From the NCBI GenBank assembly GCA_020847695.1, contig JADLBP010000211.1:1-64000 (forward strand): a stretch of DNA of 64,000 nucleotides, in the 5' to 3' direction. Made by a program: the position numbers and the translations under genes. Each line of letters begins with the position of its first letter. Position 1 is the first letter of the stretch. The notes under the pieces are model-generated. The model was given only the letters and a program-made list of their open reading frames with translations, searched no databases and was not told where the DNA came from. Source of the DNA: Planctomycetota bacterium (GTDB taxonomy: Bacteria; Planctomycetota; UBA1135; GCA-002686595). Below are positions 56,653 through 64,000 of this stretch, piece after piece.

Positions 56653-58485
56653 TCAGCTTGCCGGACCGTTGTCGCTAGCCATCGGCACGCGCAAGCGGAA
56701 GATCGAGCCGCCGCCGTCGCGCGGGAAGACGCCGATCTCGCCGCCCATCGAGCGCGCGTGCAGCGCGACCAGGTGCAGGCCGAGCCCGGTGCCGCGCGTC
56801 TTGCGGGTCTTCTCGTCGCCGACGCGATAGAAGGCCTCGAAGATGCGCTCGCGCTCCGCCTCGGGCACGCCGGGTCCGCGATCGTGCACCTCGAGCACGA
56901 CGTGGTCGCCGTCGCGGCGGGTGACGACGCGGTAGGGCTCGGCTCCCGGCGCCGTCCAGTCGATCGGCGCGTACTTGCGCGCGTTCTCGACCAGGTTGAC
57001 GACGATCGAGAGCACGCCTTCGTGGGAGAGCTCGACCTCGGGCAGGTCGTCGGCGAGCTCGAACGCGAGGTCGGAGCGCTCGCCGTCGCGCGTGTTCGCG
57101 AGCGGGACCTCCGCGGCGCGCACCGCGCGGTTCAAGTCGCCGGGCGCGACCTTGATCGTGCCCGCGGCGAGCTTCGACTTCTCGAGCACGCGCTCGACCA
57201 GCGTCGAGAGCCGCTCGGTCTCGCGCACGATCCGCCGGTAGTACTCGCGTTGCTTCGCTTCGTCCTTCGCCCACCCGTCGAGCAACATCTCGCCGTGCAA
57301 TCGGATCGCGGAGAGCGGCGTACGCAGCTCGTGGGTCACCGCAGCGACGAAGTTCTCGGTGCGCGCGGCTTGCTCGAGCTCGCGGTTGACGCTGCGCAGG
57401 AGCAGCGCCATGCCGGTCGCGAGCGAGATCGCGAGCATCGCGGCGAGCAGCAGGAAGCGCAGTTGTTGCGACTCGAAGCGCGCGTGCGTCTCCGCGGTGT
57501 CGACCGCGATGTGCACGGCGCCCCAGTCCTGGTCGCTGGAGACGTCGACCTCGAGATCGAGGTCGGCGACCGGCCGCACCGCGGCGTGGTACGCGTCCTC
57601 GCCGCCGCAGCACGCGACGCCCGACGCGACGAACTGCTGCGAGCGGCCGAGCACGCTCTGCGCGATCGAATGCGGGAGCTCGTCGAGCAACCACGCCGGG
57701 TCGATGAAGAAGCCCTGCACGAGCCCGAACCCGTTCGACAGCGGCGCGATGCACACGTCGATCCGCGAGAGGTTCGCGTTCGGCTCCATCAGCACGCGCC
57801 GCGTCGCGACGATCCGCGGCACGCCGTCCTCGAGGTAGAACTGGACGTGGAACGGGCTGACGGTCAGCGGCACGGTCAGGTCGCCGAGGCGCTCCTGCGC
57901 TTGCTCGAGGCACTGCGGGTCCGCGTTCTCGAGCCGGTGCGCCGCGACCAGCCCGAGCGGCACGGACACCTCGTAGAACGAGTCCATCCGCGTCGCGCGC
58001 CGCAGGCCGCCTTCGTCCGCCGTGCGCGCGGTGAAGCGGCCGAGCGCGTCGTCGATGTCGGTCGCGAGCTTGCCGTCCTCCTCCGAGCGCTCGACGCCGC
58101 CGAAGAAGAGCTCGTGCGGCGCCTCGGAACCGTGCGCGATGTCGAACACGAACCAACCGAGCACGCCGCGCGGCCGCGCATCGCGCACCAGCGGCGACGG
58201 CACCATCAGGACCTGCGTCGTGCAGGATTCGTCGGGGCAATAGCGCGAGCCGTATTGGTGGAACGCGCGCGCGTCCTCGTCGCGCAGCAGCCGCTCGAGC
58301 CGATCGCGCAACGCCTCGCGCAGGCGCCGCGCGGCGTCGTCGGCTTCGTCGGGCAGGCTCGCGAGCTCCTTCGCGTAGTCGTTCTGGAGCTGACGCCACT
58401 GCAGCCAGCCGAGCACGACCGTCGGCAGGATCAGGAGCAGCGCGTAGAGCGCCGGGGCGGTCCGGGCTTTCTTCAGCTGAACCAA
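56653..58485 (-). CDS. Sensor histidine kinase with a cysteine-containing periplasmic domain
   Basis: The 610-residue protein has TM1 at about residues 10-28 (PALYALLLILPTVVLGWL) and TM2 near residue 350 (RFLLLAAMLAISLATGMALLL), enclosing a large sensor of about 310 residues. Cytoplasmic motifs are H-box VTHELRTPLS, N-box NLVENARKYAP, G1 DRGPGVPEAERERIFEAFYR and G2 GTGLGLHLV. No HAMP domain is visible. The sensor contains cysteines in YCPDESCTT and VACCGGE, suggesting redox or metal input. The start is not certain: TTG 58485 overlaps the response regulator end; a CTG at 58476 would form a CTGA overlap. Confidence 0.88.
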   Translation of the reverse strand: MVQLKKARTAPALYALLLILPTVVLGWLQWRQLQNDYAKELASLPDEADDAARRLREALRDRLERLLRDEDARAFHQYGSRYCPDESCTTQVLMVPSPLVRDARPRGVLGWFVFDIAHGSEAPHELFFGGVERSEEDGKLATDIDDALGRFTARTADEGGLRRATRMDSFYEVSVPLGLVAAHRLENADPQCLEQAQERLGDLTVPLTVSPFHVQFYLEDGVPRIVATRRVLMEPNANLSRIDVCIAPLSNGFGLVQGFFIDPAWLLDELPHSIAQSVLGRSQQFVASGVACCGGEDAYHAAVRPVADLDLEVDVSSDQDWGAVHIAVDTAETHARFESQQLRFLLLAAMLAISLATGMALLLRSVNRELEQAARTENFVAAVTHELRTPLSAIRLHGEMLLDGWAKDEAKQREYYRRIVRETERLSTLVERVLEKSKLAAGTIKVAPGDLNRAVRAAEVPLANTRDGERSDLAFELADDLPEVELSHEGVLSIVVNLVENARKYAPIDWTAPGAEPYRVVTRRDGDHVVLEVHDRGPGVPEAERERIFEAFYRVGDEKTRKTRGTGLGLHLVALHARSMGGEIGVFPRDGGGSIFRLRVPMASDNGPAS

Positions 58486-59162
58486 CGGTAGCCCTTGCCT
58501 CGCACGGTCTGGATCAGACGCGGCTTGGCGGGATCGGGCTCGACCTTGCGACGCAGGCCGACGATGTGGATGTCGACCGTGCGCGTCTCGACGTTGGCGC
58601 TCTTGTAGTGCCAGACGTCGAGCAGGAGGTCGTCGCGAGTCACCACGCGGTCGCGGTGGCGGATCAGGTAGGAGAGGATGTCGCCCTCGCGCGGCGTCAA
58701 CGGCACGGTCTGGCCGTCGCGGTGCACCTCGAGGCGTTGGAGGTCGACGTGGATGCCTTCGGGCAGCTCGAGCTTGGTCGGCGCGGCCGCGTCGGTCGCT
58801 TGGCGGCGGAACTGCGCCTCGACGCGGGCGACGAGCTCGCGCGGCGAGAACGGCTTGGTCAGGTAGTCGTCCGCGCCCGCTTGGAAGCCCTTGAGCAGGT
58901 CCTCCTCGCTCGACAGCGCGGTCAGGATCAGCACGCGCGTGTCCTGACGGTCGCGGCGCAGCTCGCGCAGCACGTCGAGGCCGTTCATGCCCGGGAGCAT
59001 CAGGTCGAGCACGACCAGGTCGAACGAGCCGTTCTTCAACCGCTCGAGACCCTTCTTGCCGTCGTGCACGCACTCGGCGGCGAAGCCGGAGTGTTGCAGC
59101 GCGTCGCGCACGCCGAAAGCCAGGTCCTGTTCGTCTTCGATGATGAGGATTTGTTGCGCCAT
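58473..59162 (-). CDS. OmpR/PhoB-family response regulator
   Basis: The 229-residue protein has a receiver domain (IIEDEQDLAF acidic pocket, phosphorylated Asp53 in VVLDLMLPG, LILTA, and KPFS with the switch lysine) and a winged-helix output domain at about 135-229 (PLTPREGDILSYLIRH, ETRTVDIHIVGLRRKVE, LIQTVRGKGYRW). It is co-transcribed with the histidine kinase downstream, whose start overlaps its stop region. ATG 59162 was chosen as the family start. Target genes are unknown; the pair probably regulates envelope genes. Confidence 0.94.
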   Translation of the reverse strand: MAQQILIIEDEQDLAFGVRDALQHSGFAAECVHDGKKGLERLKNGSFDLVVLDLMLPGMNGLDVLRELRRDRQDTRVLILTALSSEEDLLKGFQAGADDYLTKPFSPRELVARVEAQFRRQATDAAAPTKLELPEGIHVDLQRLEVHRDGQTVPLTPREGDILSYLIRHRDRVVTRDDLLLDVWHYKSANVETRTVDIHIVGLRRKVEPDPAKPRLIQTVRGKGYRWFS

Positions 59163-59465
59163 GTGGGGAGTCGCTTCGTGTTCGCGAGGGAGGAGCGGCG
59201 AAGCAGCGGTCAGCTTACAAACTAGAGTCCGCGCGGCGTCGAGGTCGGGTCGGGAGGGGTTCGAAGTGTGTAGGCGCGCTACGGAGCGAGCGCGCGACCC
59301 GCGAGCGTCGCATCGGAACGCTGTCGGGCGCCCGTAGCGAGCCGTTCGCGCGCGTCGAAGGCGTGCGCGCCGGCTCGCGAGCCGGTCTGCGCCCGACGGC
59401 TTGCCCGGTGGCTCGCGGGTCGCGCGCCGGCGCCTCTCCGGGTTTGCGGGCCGAGTCTCGCGAAG
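59163..59465. other. Intergenic region upstream of the two-component genes
   Basis: This 303-bp gap lies between the response regulator start and the stop of the DNA glycosylase gene, both on the minus strand. It must contain the promoter of the two-component operon. A minus-strand hexamer resembling TAGTTT lies at about 59222-59227, with no clear -35. Frames here are arginine-rich without domain character; nothing else was seen. Confidence 0.4.
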
Positions 59466-60233
59466 TCACCGCTCGCGGCGGCGGGCGGCGAGCACCGTCG
59501 GCGTCGCCGCGGGGCAGGATTCGCACGCTGGGCTCGGTTTGCAGTGGCCGTAGCCGACCCGGACGACCAGCGCGTGGAACTCCTCGTACACGAACTGGTC
59601 GTCGACCAGGCGCTCTTCGAGCCACTTGCGGACCGCTTCGTACCCGACGTCCGCGGCGACGAAGCCGTGCCGCGCGAGCAAACGGCGCGTGTACGCGTCG
59701 ACCACGCAGGTGCGCCGGCCGGCGGCATAGCACAGGATCGAGTCCGCGGTCTCCGGCCCGACGCCGTGGACCTCGAGCAGCTCCTCGCGCAGGGGCCGGA
59801 GCTCGCGCTCGCGCAACGCCGCGAGCCCGCCGACCGCCAGGTACCACTCGGAGATCGCGCGCAACTTCTTCGTCTTCGCGTTGAAGTAGCCCGACGGCAC
59901 CAGCGCCCGGCGCAACACGTCCTGGTCGGTCGCGAGGATCCGACCCGGCGTCAGCTCTCCGAGCTCGCCGAGTCGCGCCAGCGCCTTCTCGACGTTCGTC
60001 CACGCGGTGTTCTGCGTCAGGATCGCGCCGACGATCACCTCGAACGGCGTCCGCGCGGGCCACCAGCGCTGGAAGCCGAACGCGTTCGAGAGGTCGCGGA
60101 CGACGCGGTCGAGCCGCGCGTGCTCCGCCCAGCGCTCGGGCGCCTCGCGCGGCGGCTCGGCGCCGACGAACGGACCGCGCGGCGAGACTCGGCGCGTCGG
60201 TTCCAGTCCGGGATCGTTGGGGAGGTCGCGCAC
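59466..60233 (-). CDS. Endonuclease III-like DNA glycosylase, resembling MagIII
   Basis: The 255-residue HhH-GPD protein has FEVIVGAILTQNTAW, then EVHGVGPETADSILCYA and CVVDAYTRRLLARHG. In EndoIII the hairpin has a catalytic lysine; here Glu occupies that region, and ADSILCYA plus VVDAYTRRL recall Helicobacter MagIII (3-methyladenine glycosylase). The C-terminal cluster loop has only three cysteines (CKPSPACESC), so an Fe-S cluster may be absent or altered. It probably removes alkylated bases. GTG 60233 was chosen; the N-terminus before FEVI is variable. It is divergent from the YfhO-like gene with a 49-bp gap. Confidence 0.85.
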   Translation of the reverse strand: MRDLPNDPGLEPTRRVSPRGPFVGAEPPREAPERWAEHARLDRVVRDLSNAFGFQRWWPARTPFEVIVGAILTQNTAWTNVEKALARLGELGELTPGRILATDQDVLRRALVPSGYFNAKTKKLRAISEWYLAVGGLAALRERELRPLREELLEVHGVGPETADSILCYAAGRRTCVVDAYTRRLLARHGFVAADVGYEAVRKWLEERLVDDQFVYEEFHALVVRVGYGHCKPSPACESCPAATPTVLAARRRER

Positions 60234-60282
60234 GGCGCTCGGCGCTTCAAGTCGCGCCGCGGAAGTGCTCTGCTGTAGCCGC

Positions 60283-63198
60283 TTGGCGTCCGAATCGCAA
60301 TCCGCGCCCACGGCCGCGCTCGGTCGGCGTGAGCTCGTGCTCGCTCTCGTGCTCTCGCTCGCGGCGGCGCTCTTCCTCTTGCGCGATGCGCTGACGACGC
60401 GCGACGCGATCGTCTTCGGCGTCGACACCGCGACCGTGCAACTGCCGTGGTCGAAGGCCCTCGGACGTGACGCCGGCGGCGCGCCCGCCGCCGCGCGCAA
60501 TCCGGCGCTCGCCGACCAGGGCGTCGTGTTCTATCCCGCGTACCGTTTCGCGATCGACGGGTGGCGCGCGGGCGAGCCGCCGCTCTGGAACCCTTGGATC
60601 TGTGCCGGCGCGCCCGCGGTCGGCAACCCGCAGCTCGGCGTGCTCGATCCGCAGGTCGGCGTGCTGGCGCTCGCGGAGACGCTCGGCGGCGCGGCGTGGC
60701 GCGACCACGCGCTGACGCTGCTCGCCGGGCTGAGGCTCGCGGCGGCGTTGCTCGGCGCGTACCTGCTCGCGCGCGAGCTCGGGCTCTCGATCGGCGCCGC
60801 GGCGGTCGCGGGCGCGACGTTCGCGGGCTCCGGCTTCGTCGCGCTGTGGCTCAATTTCAGCCTCGGACACGTCGCGTTCCTGTTGCCGTGGTTGCTGCTC
60901 GCGCTCGAGCGCACGCGCGGACCGCGCCCCGGGCTCGCGGCGGCGGCGAGCGGGCTGGTGCTCGCGCTCGCGATCTACGGCGGCCATCCGGAGACCGCGT
61001 TCTACGTCGGCGCGACCGCGGGACTCTGGGCGCTCGCGCTGTTCGCCGAGTCGCCGCGCGCCGGCCGGTTCGCGTTGCTCGGCCTCGCGCTCGGACCGCT
61101 GCTCGCCGCGCCGTCGTTGGTGCCGTTCGTCGAGTACCTGCGGCTCTCCGGCGCCAAGGTCGCGCGCGCGGCGCTGTCCGCCGGCTCGTTCGACGCGGTC
61201 GCGCTCGCGTTGCTGGTCGCCGCGGTGTGGGTGGTGACGAGGTTCCGTCGCTCGCGCGCGATCGAGAACGAGAGCGAGCACGCGTCGTCGTGCGGCGTGT
61301 TCGCGTGGGAGGCGCCGGTGCGCTGGGGGAGCGTCGCCGCGCTCGTGATGTTCCTCACGGCGCTCGCGATCCTGCTCGCGCGCCACGAGCTCGAGCCCTC
61401 GACGCGACTCTTGTGGTGGCCCGACGCGTTCGGCGCGCCCGGCCGCGGAGGTTGGCGCGGCGACGGGCACTACATCGAGCAGGCGAGCGCGTGGGTCCCG
61501 CTCGCGGCGCTCGCGCTGGCGCTCGCCGCGGTGTTCTCGCCGCGCGCGGCGCTCGCGGGCGGCGCGCGCCGGCTCGGGCTCGCCGCGGTGATCGGGTTCG
61601 TCGCGCTCGGTCTCGCGCTCCGGTTGCCGGGGCTCGCCGACGCGTATCGCTACCTGCCGGTGGTCGGCATGGGCGCGACCGTTCGGCTCGCGAGCATCAG
61701 CGCGCTGTTCCTCGGGTTGCTCGCGGCGCACGCGCTCGAACGCTCGAGCCGCGCGGCGCGCATCGCCGCGGCCGGGGTCGTCGCGTGTTTCGCGGTCCTC
61801 GGGCTCTGGTCGACGCCGTTCGAGCGGCCGCGGATCGCGATCGATCCCGACGACGAGCTCGTCCACTTCGACGCGCGGCCGCCGGAGCTCGCGCGCGGCG
61901 GCAAGCTCGAGCTCGAAGGCTGGATCGATCCGTCGCTCTCGCCGACCGGCGCGCGCGTGCGGGTCGAGAGCCTCGCGCCCGACGGCACGCCGCTCGCCGG
62001 CTCGCGCATCGACGCGCCGGTCGATCTCGGCACGCAACCGTGGACGCTGGGGCGAGGCGCGAGCGCGCCGAGCGGCGCCCGCTTCTTCCGAGCGCCGTTC
62101 CTCGACGTCCAGTACGTCGAGCAAGGCGCGTGGCGGTTCACGCTCGAGCTGCTCGACGCGCAGGGCGCGGTGCTCGGCTCGCGCGTCGCCGCGCTGACCG
62201 CGATCGTGCGCGCGCCGAAGGCCGATCCGTTGTCGATCACGTTCCTGGTCGGCGCGCTGGTGCTGCTGGTCGTGTGGCCGCCGGGTCGCGGCCGCTTCGC
62301 GTTCGCGCTCGCGTTGGTCGCGCTCCAGGGCGCCGACTTCCATCGCGGCCAGAATCCGGCGGTGCCGCGCGCCGAGTGCTTCCCGCCGACGCGGACGGTC
62401 GCGATCCTCGCTCGCGAGCTCGGCTCCGCGCGCTACCTCGCCGATCCCGGCGTGCTGCCGGCGAACACGGGGATGATCGATCGGCTGCGAGCGCTCGACG
62501 GGTACGACTCGATGGACGTCGCGAGCTTCGACCTGATGCGTCCGCTCTTGGTCCGGCCCGGCGTGCATCCGCTGCTCGGCTTCCACGCGCGCGGCATCGA
62601 TCTCGACGCGCCGTTGTTCCGGTTGTTCGGCGTCGGGATGCTCGCGCTCGCCGCGCCGCTCGACCATCCGGATTGGGAGTACGTCGCGGGGCCGACGCCC
62701 GGCGATCGCGAGTACGCGGAAGCGTTCGTCTACCGCGCGAAGGACCCGCTGCCGCGCGCGTTCTGCGTCGCGCGCAGCGTGCCGTTCGAGCGCGTGCTCG
62801 CCGAACCGAAACGGTTCGCGCCGCGCGACGAGGCGTTCTTCACCGACGGGCGCACGTACGCGCCGCCGAATCCGTTCCGCTCGGCGAACGTCCGCGAGCG
62901 TGAGTGGAAGAACGACAGCGTGCGCGTGCTCGCCGAGCTCGACGGCGCGGGACTGCTGGTGTTGACCGAGCAGCACTACCCCGGCTGGACGGTCGAGGTC
63001 GACGGCACTCCGCGCGAGCTGTTGCTGGTCGACGGCATCTTTCGCGGAGTCGAGCTCGAGCCCGGCGAGCACGAGGTCGTCTTCCGCTACGAGCCGACGC
63101 ACTGGCGCTACGCGCTCGGCCTCGCCGCGGTCGCGGCGATCGTCGCGGCGGCGCTCGCCGCGCGCGCGCTGGTCTCGCCGCGCCACGTCGCGAGCTAG
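60283..63198 (+). CDS. YfhO-like multi-pass membrane protein
   Basis: The 971-residue protein has about 12 hydrophobic helices, mainly in residues 15-520, with the family phrases LPWSKALG, QGVVFYPAYRFA, GEPPLWNPWICAGAP and a large C-terminal soluble region ending EVDGTPRELLLVDGIFRGVELEPGEHEVVFRYEP and two final helices (read as separate parts). This is typical of the YfhO family of glycosyltransferase-like membrane proteins, which act on lipid-linked sugars. TTG 60283 is an unusual start; GTG 60333 is possible. The stop overlaps the convergent cytochrome gene by 4 bp. Confidence 0.85.
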   Translation: MASESQSAPTAALGRRELVLALVLSLAAALFLLRDALTTRDAIVFGVDTATVQLPWSKALGRDAGGAPAAARNPALADQGVVFYPAYRFAIDGWRAGEPPLWNPWICAGAPAVGNPQLGVLDPQVGVLALAETLGGAAWRDHALTLLAGLRLAAALLGAYLLARELGLSIGAAAVAGATFAGSGFVALWLNFSLGHVAFLLPWLLLALERTRGPRPGLAAAASGLVLALAIYGGHPETAFYVGATAGLWALALFAESPRAGRFALLGLALGPLLAAPSLVPFVEYLRLSGAKVARAALSAGSFDAVALALLVAAVWVVTRFRRSRAIENESEHASSCGVFAWEAPVRWGSVAALVMFLTALAILLARHELEPSTRLLWWPDAFGAPGRGGWRGDGHYIEQASAWVPLAALALALAAVFSPRAALAGGARRLGLAAVIGFVALGLALRLPGLADAYRYLPVVGMGATVRLASISALFLGLLAAHALERSSRAARIAAAGVVACFAVLGLWSTPFERPRIAIDPDDELVHFDARPPELARGGKLELEGWIDPSLSPTGARVRVESLAPDGTPLAGSRIDAPVDLGTQPWTLGRGASAPSGARFFRAPFLDVQYVEQGAWRFTLELLDAQGAVLGSRVAALTAIVRAPKADPLSITFLVGALVLLVVWPPGRGRFAFALALVALQGADFHRGQNPAVPRAECFPPTRTVAILARELGSARYLADPGVLPANTGMIDRLRALDGYDSMDVASFDLMRPLLVRPGVHPLLGFHARGIDLDAPLFRLFGVGMLALAAPLDHPDWEYVAGPTPGDREYAEAFVYRAKDPLPRAFCVARSVPFERVLAEPKRFAPRDEAFFTDGRTYAPPNPFRSANVREREWKNDSVRVLAELDGAGLLVLTEQHYPGWTVEVDGTPRELLLVDGIFRGVELEPGEHEVVFRYEPTHWRYALGLAAVAAIVAAALAARALVSPRHVAS

Positions 63199-64000
63199 CG
63201 CAACGTCGCGAGGAACGCGAACAAGTCGGCGACCTCCGCGTCCGAGAGACCGTCGAGCAAGCCGTCGGGCATCACCGAGAGCTTGTCGAACGCGAGCGAC
63301 GCGATCTCGGCGCGCGCGAGCCGCAGATCGTCGCGACCCTGGCGCCGCAGCACGATCTCGCGCTCGTCCTGGCTCGCGAGGAAGCCGTCGAGCCGCTCGC
63401 CCGCCGTCGTCTCGACCAGCAACAGGCGATAGCCGCTCTCGACCGCCGCGCTCGGCGTCACCACCGCGCGCAAGAGCCCCTCGATGCCGCGGTGCGCGGA
63501 ACCGTCCAGCGGCGGGCCGAGCTTCGCGCCCTCGAGCTCGCCGACGGTCGTCACCGAGTGGCAGACCATGCAGGTGCGCTCGAACACCGCGCGGCCCTGC
63601 GCCGCGTCGCCGCCGCGCGCGGCGAGCGAGCGCGCGCGAGAGAACCGTGCGTCGAGCTCTTGCGCGGCGGCCGCGTCGAGCACCGGCGGCGCGTCGAGCG
63701 AGGCCTCGACCTTCGCTCCTCCCGCGAGCGGCGCGAAGTCCGCGGCGGTCGAGAACGCGCGCACCAGGCCCGCGCGGTTCGCGAGCGCGTCGGCGCGGCG
63801 ACGGAAGTCCTCGCCGAGCTCGCGGGCGCTCTTCGCGCGCGACCAGAGGCGGAACTCGGCGAGGCGACCGTGCATGCCCTCGGCCGGGGTCGTGCGCGCG
63901 ACGTCGAGCGCGTGGAAGCGCGCATCGAGCGGCAGCGTGCCTTGCGCTTCCGCTTCGGCGTTCTGGTAGAGCACGACCGCGCCGTCCGAGTCGCAGGTGA
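63195..64000 (-). CDS. Partial LamG-cytochrome c protein (C-terminal end)
   Basis: The frame continues to the window edge, so at least 268 residues of a longer protein are seen. The first part resembles the end of a LamG/concanavalin module (VVLYQNAEAEAQGTL, GRLAEFRLWSRAKS). A c-type cytochrome domain follows with the heme site CMVCHS at about residue 145 of this fragment, then GPPLDGSAHRGIEGLL and a beta domain ending LDGLSDAEVADLFAFLATLR. This architecture is common in planctomycete surface proteins, often with DUF1549/1553 or dehydrogenase modules at the N-terminus. The 5' end is outside the window. Confidence 0.85.
   Translation of the reverse strand, partial: TCDSDGAVVLYQNAEAEAQGTLPLDARFHALDVARTTPAEGMHGRLAEFRLWSRAKSARELGEDFRRRADALANRAGLVRAFSTAADFAPLAGGAKVEASLDAPPVLDAAAAQELDARFSRARSLAARGGDAAQGRAVFERTCMVCHSVTTVGELEGAKLGPPLDGSAHRGIEGLLRAVVTPSAAVESGYRLLLVETTAGERLDGFLASQDEREIVLRRQGRDDLRLARAEIASLAFDKLSVMPDGLLDGLSDAEVADLFAFLATLR

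Noticed and set aside
1-64000. tRNA or rRNA genes and insertion sequences
   Set aside because: No cloverleaf with a convincing T-loop, no rRNA-like stretch and no transposase gene could be found by eye.

Overview
The window is very GC-rich, and long open frames run on both strands for that reason alone. Gene content points to a high-GC planctomycete (Planctomycetota). The main clues are three BMC-P (EutN/CcmL) shell genes beside a class II aldolase, a terpenoid-cyclase-fold protein in an ExbD operon, carboxypeptidase-regulatory repeat proteins, LamG-type domains attached to pseudopilins and to a cytochrome c, and many exported TPR proteins. The phylum call is an inference from this gene content. 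No rRNA, tRNA or CRISPR array was seen, and no insertion sequence or phage gene was found.

Left part (1-12.2 kb). A 16-bp tandem repeat sits at the window edge. It is followed by a minus-strand operon, read 6386 to 132: a membrane-anchored terpenoid-cyclase-fold protein, two exported TPR proteins, and ExbD. An orphan biotin carboxylase gene (accC) comes next. Then there is a 1,410-bp tandem duplication. Each copy carries a near-identical leader and a small exported protein with four conserved cysteines. A 47-bp palindromic element lies before each copy and again after the second.

Middle part (12.4-30.7 kb). This part holds a HEAT-like exported protein, a BY-kinase-like ATPase, a SprT-like protease translationally coupled to a carboxypeptidase-regulatory repeat protein, and a cysteine desulfurase next to a MerR regulator with two CxxC pairs. 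A membrane zinc protease follows. A compact five-gene operon then encodes a SurA-like foldase, three BMC-P proteins and a class II aldolase. After it come a single-domain Clp-type AAA ATPase, a Ser/Thr kinase coupled to a TPR metallopeptidase, a tiny membrane protein with a clear terminator, RadC and RsmE.

Pseudopilin operon (30.9-48.2 kb). Ten co-directional, mostly overlapping genes encode an FHA membrane protein, a PilM-PilN fusion, PilO, a large TPR protein, pseudopilins resembling GspG/H/K/J/I (the GspK-like protein has 1,721 residues), and a TPR protein with a zinc ribbon. No motor ATPase, inner-membrane platform, secretin or prepilin peptidase gene is present, so those parts must come from elsewhere. 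This is probably a dedicated pseudopilus or secretion substrate set.

Right part (48.3-64 kb). It contains two more foldase-type peptidyl-prolyl isomerase-like proteins flanking scpB, and a three-gene glycan or lipid modification operon (FAD oxidoreductase plus two methyltransferases). A small anchored protein, an OmpR-type response regulator with its histidine kinase, and a MagIII/EndoIII-like glycosylase follow. A YfhO-like membrane protein and the C-terminal part of a LamG-cytochrome c protein that runs off the end complete the window. Stop-start overlaps (ATGA, GTGA, TTGA) are the rule within operons. Several tail-to-tail gene pairs abut or overlap and leave no room for a terminator.
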